This document shows, piece by piece, positions 6,937 through 8,736 of a stretch of DNA of 8,736 bases; position 1 is the stretch's first letter; every line of letters starts with the position of its first letter. The notes below the pieces were generated by a model. It had not been told where the DNA came from. It worked only from the letters and a program-made list of their open reading frames with translations, and did no database searches. The position numbers were made by a program, and so were the translations under genes. The DNA is from Ghiorsea sp. (GTDB lineage Bacteria > Pseudomonadota > Zetaproteobacteria > Mariprofundales > Mariprofundaceae), in NCBI GenBank assembly GCA_027019685.1, contig JALUWH010000220.1:1-8736 (forward strand), read 5' to 3'.

Positions 6937-6964
6937 CGCAGAGTACACAGAGTAACGCAGAGGT
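6937..6964. repeat. three degenerate tandem 9-mers (CRCAGAGTA)
   Basis: The units are CGCAGAGTA (6937-6945), CACAGAGTA (6946-6954), a single A, then CGCAGAGGT (6956-6964). They resemble the short CACAGAG-rich intergenic repeats I recall from many bacterial genomes; that likeness is from memory and was not searched. Nothing shows a function. The rest of the non-coding stretch to 7110 is A+T-rich and holds no gene I can support. Confidence 0.55.
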
Positions 6965-7047
6965 TTTAAGTTTAGACCGCACATCCATTATTGATTTTGT
7001 GCTAAAAAGTCGCCATTCTAGGCTTATGAATAGGCTGAGTTATGTAT

Positions 7048-7078
7048 TTTATCCCCAGAGCTGCGGAAAAGGGATAAA
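7048..7078. repeat. 8-bp inverted repeat upstream of the membrane protein gene
   Basis: TTTATCCC (7048-7055) and GGGATAAA (7071-7078) are perfect complements separated by 15 bases. As RNA this would be a moderate hairpin; as DNA it could be an operator half-site pair. No T-run follows on either strand, so it is not an intrinsic terminator. It ends 32 bases before the ATG at 7111. Confidence 0.4.
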
Positions 7079-7110
7079 TAATTGTCTCAGAAAAATGTAG
7101 CTGTTGAACT

Positions 7111-7527
7111 ATGAATATTAATGCTTATAAATGGGTTACTATTATTTCTTTCCCATATATATTAATGACGTCAATTTTTCTTTATCTAATGGCAATCGCT
7201 GGGGGGGGGGCTCAGCCAGGGTGGGGACATTCGATTATCGGGTTCTTCATGAGTTTTTCGTTAGTATCTTATTTGATTCTTTTTGCATGTAATTTAAAAT
7301 GCTTGATTGAGGAATACTTTACGAAGCGTAAGTCTAGATTGCCCATTTCAATCGTTTTATATATTTTATCATGGCAAGTATTTCATGCTTTAACGATATT
7401 CACAAATGAGTATTGGAAAAATAGCTATATGAAGATATTTATATGTATTTTAGGGCTGTCTTTTTTGATATTTGTAACTGTTAAGGTTGTTAAATTTTTC
7501 TTATCAGAAAAGGCTAAGCAGTCATGA
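7111..7527 (+). CDS. unrecognised four-helix membrane protein with an in-frame G10 tract
   Basis: I do not recognise this 138-residue protein. It has four hydrophobic stretches, about 8-31, 41-66, 77-97 and 106-130. Between them are a Gly-rich loop (GGGAQPGWGH, 31-40), a basic loop (EEYFTKRKSR, 67-76) and a short polar loop (TNEYWKNSY), which suggests a four-pass inner-membrane protein with a basic KAKQS tail. Positive charges in loop 2 and at the C-terminus favour both termini in the cytoplasm. An in-frame TGA at 7105 fixes the ATG at 7111 as the earliest start, but no Shine-Dalgarno precedes it. The gene is A+T-rich and uses ATA and TTA freely, unlike its neighbours, suggesting later acquisition. 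Codons 31-34 are built on ten consecutive G (7201-7210); one G fewer stops at 7250 and one more at 7290. Its position in the rplT-pheS gap is unusual. It is probably a real gene because the frame is open on both sides of the G run. Confidence 0.6.
   Translation: MNINAYKWVTIISFPYILMTSIFLYLMAIAGGGAQPGWGHSIIGFFMSFSLVSYLILFACNLKCLIEEYFTKRKSRLPISIVLYILSWQVFHALTIFTNEYWKNSYMKIFICILGLSFLIFVTVKVVKFFLSEKAKQS
7201..7210 (+). repeat. homopolymer of ten G inside a coding sequence
   Basis: Ten G follow GCT at 7198-7200 and precede CTCAGCC, encoding Gly-Gly-Gly-Ala (residues 31-34). At this length the count makes the downstream frame open (10 G is the ON state). Removing one G brings TGA at 7250-7252 into frame, and adding one brings TAA at 7290-7292. 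Such runs mutate by slipped-strand mispairing. Confidence 0.9.
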
Positions 7528-7625
7528 TGCTTCTCCAAGCTAACGCCAAAGATCCTGCGGGTAATAACCTGATGAACTATGGTGATGCGGGAAATCGTGG
7601 ACAGTATACTCTTTTTGCCTTTTAA
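7524..7625 (+). CDS. small overlapping ORF or gene remnant (33 aa)
   Basis: ATG at 7524 overlaps the TGA of the membrane protein gene (ATGA), a typical coupling arrangement, with GAAAAGG (7507-7513) ten bases upstream. The product starts MMLLQANAKDPAGNNLMNYG and ends GQYTLFAF before TAA at 7623-7625. The stretch is richer in G+C and uses codons more like the housekeeping genes than the A+T-rich gene before it, so it may be the broken end of another gene. The LLQANAKDPAGNNL stretch loosely recalls an ankyrin repeat, but that is too weak to assign. The frame is closed by TAA at 7515 just upstream. Confidence 0.3.
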   Translation: MMLLQANAKDPAGNNLMNYGDAGNRGQYTLFAF

Positions 7626-7637
7626 AGGGTTATTGTA

Positions 7638-7740
7638 TTGGTTCATGGAACAACTTTTTTCATCTAATGATTTTTTATAACTTCTTTGTAGAGTGCTGCT
7701 TCTATTGATAACCTATGATGGCATAGGGTTGAGGGTAACA
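7638..7740 (+). promoter_or_regulatory. pheS leader region with possible hairpins and ribosome-binding site
   Basis: In order, this stretch holds TTG-G-TTC/GAA-CAA (7638-7653, six weak pairs, one bulge) followed by CTTTTTT, an 11-codon frame MEQLFSSNDFL (7645-7680), TATAAC (7676-7681) and TATGAT (7714-7719) as possible -10 elements without a good -35, and a second hairpin. In that hairpin AACCTATG (7710-7717) pairs with CATAGGGTT (7722-7730, one G bulged). The Shine-Dalgarno GAGGG (7731-7735) abuts it, five bases before the pheS ATG. pheS must have its own promoter in or before this stretch, since the terminator at 6884 cuts it off from rplT, but I cannot place it securely. Confidence 0.4.
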
Positions 7741-8736
7741 ATGAGTGAAATTGATTCATTAAAAGCACAGCTACAGGACTTGCAAGATAAAGCGTTGGCA
7801 TTGTTTGCTGATGCAGCTGATTTAAAAGCATTGCAAGCCTTGCGCGTGGCTTATTTGGGTAAAAAAGGTGAGCTGACCAGCGTGCTTAAAGGTGTGGGCA
7901 AGCTGCCACCTCAAGATAGACCCGTGATTGGTCAGTTTGTTAATGCGACCAAAACCGTGCTTGCTGAGGCTTTGGATAAAGCTGAATCTTTACTGGCTAG
8001 TAAAGAAAAAGAAGCGAGAATTGATGCAGAGCGTATTGATGTGACCTTATCTGGGCGTACATCAGCGACTGGTGCGCTTCATCCTGTGCAACAGGGTTTG
8101 AATGAAATGACGGCGATTTTTTCGCAAATGGGTTTTGCCATGGCAGAAGGCCCTGAAATTGAAGATGAGTTTCACAATTTTGATGCACTTAACATTCCCG
8201 CAGAACATCCTGCGCGTGCCAATCACGATACTTTTTTCTTTGATATTGAAGGTACAGCCGACACAAAATTATTGCGCACGCACACTTCTCCCGTACAAAT
8301 TCGCGCCATGCAAGCTTGTGTAGATGCAGGTGGTGAGCCGCCATTGGCAGTTGTTGCAGCAGGGCGTGTGTACCGTTGTGATTATGATGTGACGCATTCG
8401 CCTATGTTTCACCAAGTGGAAGTATTTAAGGTGGATAAAGATGTGTCGCTTGCTCATTTAAAAGGCGTGTTACAGCATTTCTTAACGGCGTATTTTGAAA
8501 AGGATGTACCGATTCGTTTGCGTCCGCATTATTTCCCATTTACCGAACCTTCTGCGGAAGTGGATATTGGTTGTGTATTCTGTAATCACAAAGGCTGTCG
8601 TATTTGTAAGGGCAGCGGCTGGATTGAGGTATTGGGTAGCGGCATGATTCATCCCAATGTGCTTAAAGCTGTGGGTATTGATAGCAGTATATATTCTGGA
8701 TTTGCCTTTGGTTTGGGCGTGGAGCGTTTGGTGATG
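7741..8736 (+). CDS. pheS: phenylalanine--tRNA ligase alpha subunit (3' end beyond window)
   Basis: The first 332 residues of the catalytic subunit of the alpha2-beta2 class II enzyme that charges tRNA-Phe. An N-terminal coiled-coil (about 1-100, MSEIDSLKAQLQDLQDKA) that contacts tRNA is followed by the catalytic core. That core has a motif 1 region with FSQMGFAMAEGPEIEDEFHNFDALN (positions 127-151), HPARANHDTFFF (156-167), motif 2 GRVYRCDYDVTHSPMFHQVE (208-227), and motif 3 GFAFGLGVERL (320-330). PFTEPSAEVDI (266-276) lies in the phenylalanine-binding region. Four cysteines, 278, 281, 286 and 289, form CVFC-CRIC, a zinc-finger-like pair seen in many PheS proteins. About 20 residues should remain after the window edge, and pheT would be expected next. 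The ATG follows GAGGG by five bases. Synteny thrS-infC-rpmI-rplT-pheS is classical, but here an insert of about 0.8 kb lies between rplT and pheS. Confidence 0.96.
   Translation, partial: MSEIDSLKAQLQDLQDKALALFADAADLKALQALRVAYLGKKGELTSVLKGVGKLPPQDRPVIGQFVNATKTVLAEALDKAESLLASKEKEARIDAERIDVTLSGRTSATGALHPVQQGLNEMTAIFSQMGFAMAEGPEIEDEFHNFDALNIPAEHPARANHDTFFFDIEGTADTKLLRTHTSPVQIRAMQACVDAGGEPPLAVVAAGRVYRCDYDVTHSPMFHQVEVFKVDKDVSLAHLKGVLQHFLTAYFEKDVPIRLRPHYFPFTEPSAEVDIGCVFCNHKGCRICKGSGWIEVLGSGMIHPNVLKAVGIDSSIYSGFAFGLGVERLVM

Noticed and set aside
6918..7100. Plus-strand frame of 60 codons after the rplT terminator
   Set aside because: It begins inside the terminator T-rich tail and reads through the nonamer repeat. 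It has no ribosome-binding site, and its composition is not protein-like.
7425..7646. Minus-strand frame of 73 codons
   Set aside because: It is antisense to the membrane protein gene and the 33-codon ORF, with no Shine-Dalgarno before its ATG. I could not match it to any family.
7676..7740. T-box riboswitch for pheS
   Set aside because: No T-box core sequence and no specifier stem were found, and the available leader is too short.
1..8736. CRISPR array, insertion sequence or prophage
   Set aside because: There are no regularly spaced repeats, no transposase or integrase frames and no long terminal inverted repeats on either strand.

Overview
The window comes from a Gram-negative bacterium, most likely a proteobacterium of moderate to low G+C. 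The clues are the gene order thrS-infC-rpmI-rplT-(insert)-pheS, an infC gene with a rare ATC start, good Shine-Dalgarno sites, and a CHASE2-type membrane adenylate cyclase. A zeta- or gammaproteobacterium fits best, but this is inferred from protein style and synteny and was not checked by any search. All genes with a supported function are on the + strand.

Region 1 (1-3611): the 3' tail of an unidentified gene, a complete group I cysteine desulfurase (87-1232), and a 753-residue CHASE2-adenylate cyclase (1350-3611) that starts at TTG behind a consensus ribosome-binding site.

Region 2 (3612-6849): a translation-apparatus block. A possible promoter with a GC-rich discriminator precedes tRNA-Val(GAC), then thrS, infC, rpmI and rplT follow closely. 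A strong intrinsic terminator (6884-6915) closes the block. infC is read from ATC at 5745, not from the TTG at 5760, and a 12-codon mini-ORF overlaps its start.

Region 3 (6850-7740): an A+T-rich accessory insert between rplT and pheS, which are neighbours (separated only by the pheM leader) in E. coli. It carries a degenerate tandem CRCAGAGTA repeat, an 8-bp inverted repeat, and an unrecognised four-helix membrane protein (7111-7527) whose gene contains an uninterrupted run of ten G. A 33-codon ORF overlaps its stop codon as ATGA, and a short leader with possible hairpins runs up to pheS. The G10 run is the most striking signal: loss or gain of one G truncates the protein, as in a phase-variable (contingency) locus.

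Region 4 (7741-8736): pheS, complete at its 5' end and cut by the window edge just after motif 3 begins.

Functionally, most of the window is housekeeping: aminoacylation with Thr and Phe, initiation (IF3), two 50S proteins and sulfur mobilisation. One signalling enzyme and one small accessory insert accompany it. The best candidate for something undescribed is the insert with the G10-containing membrane protein gene.
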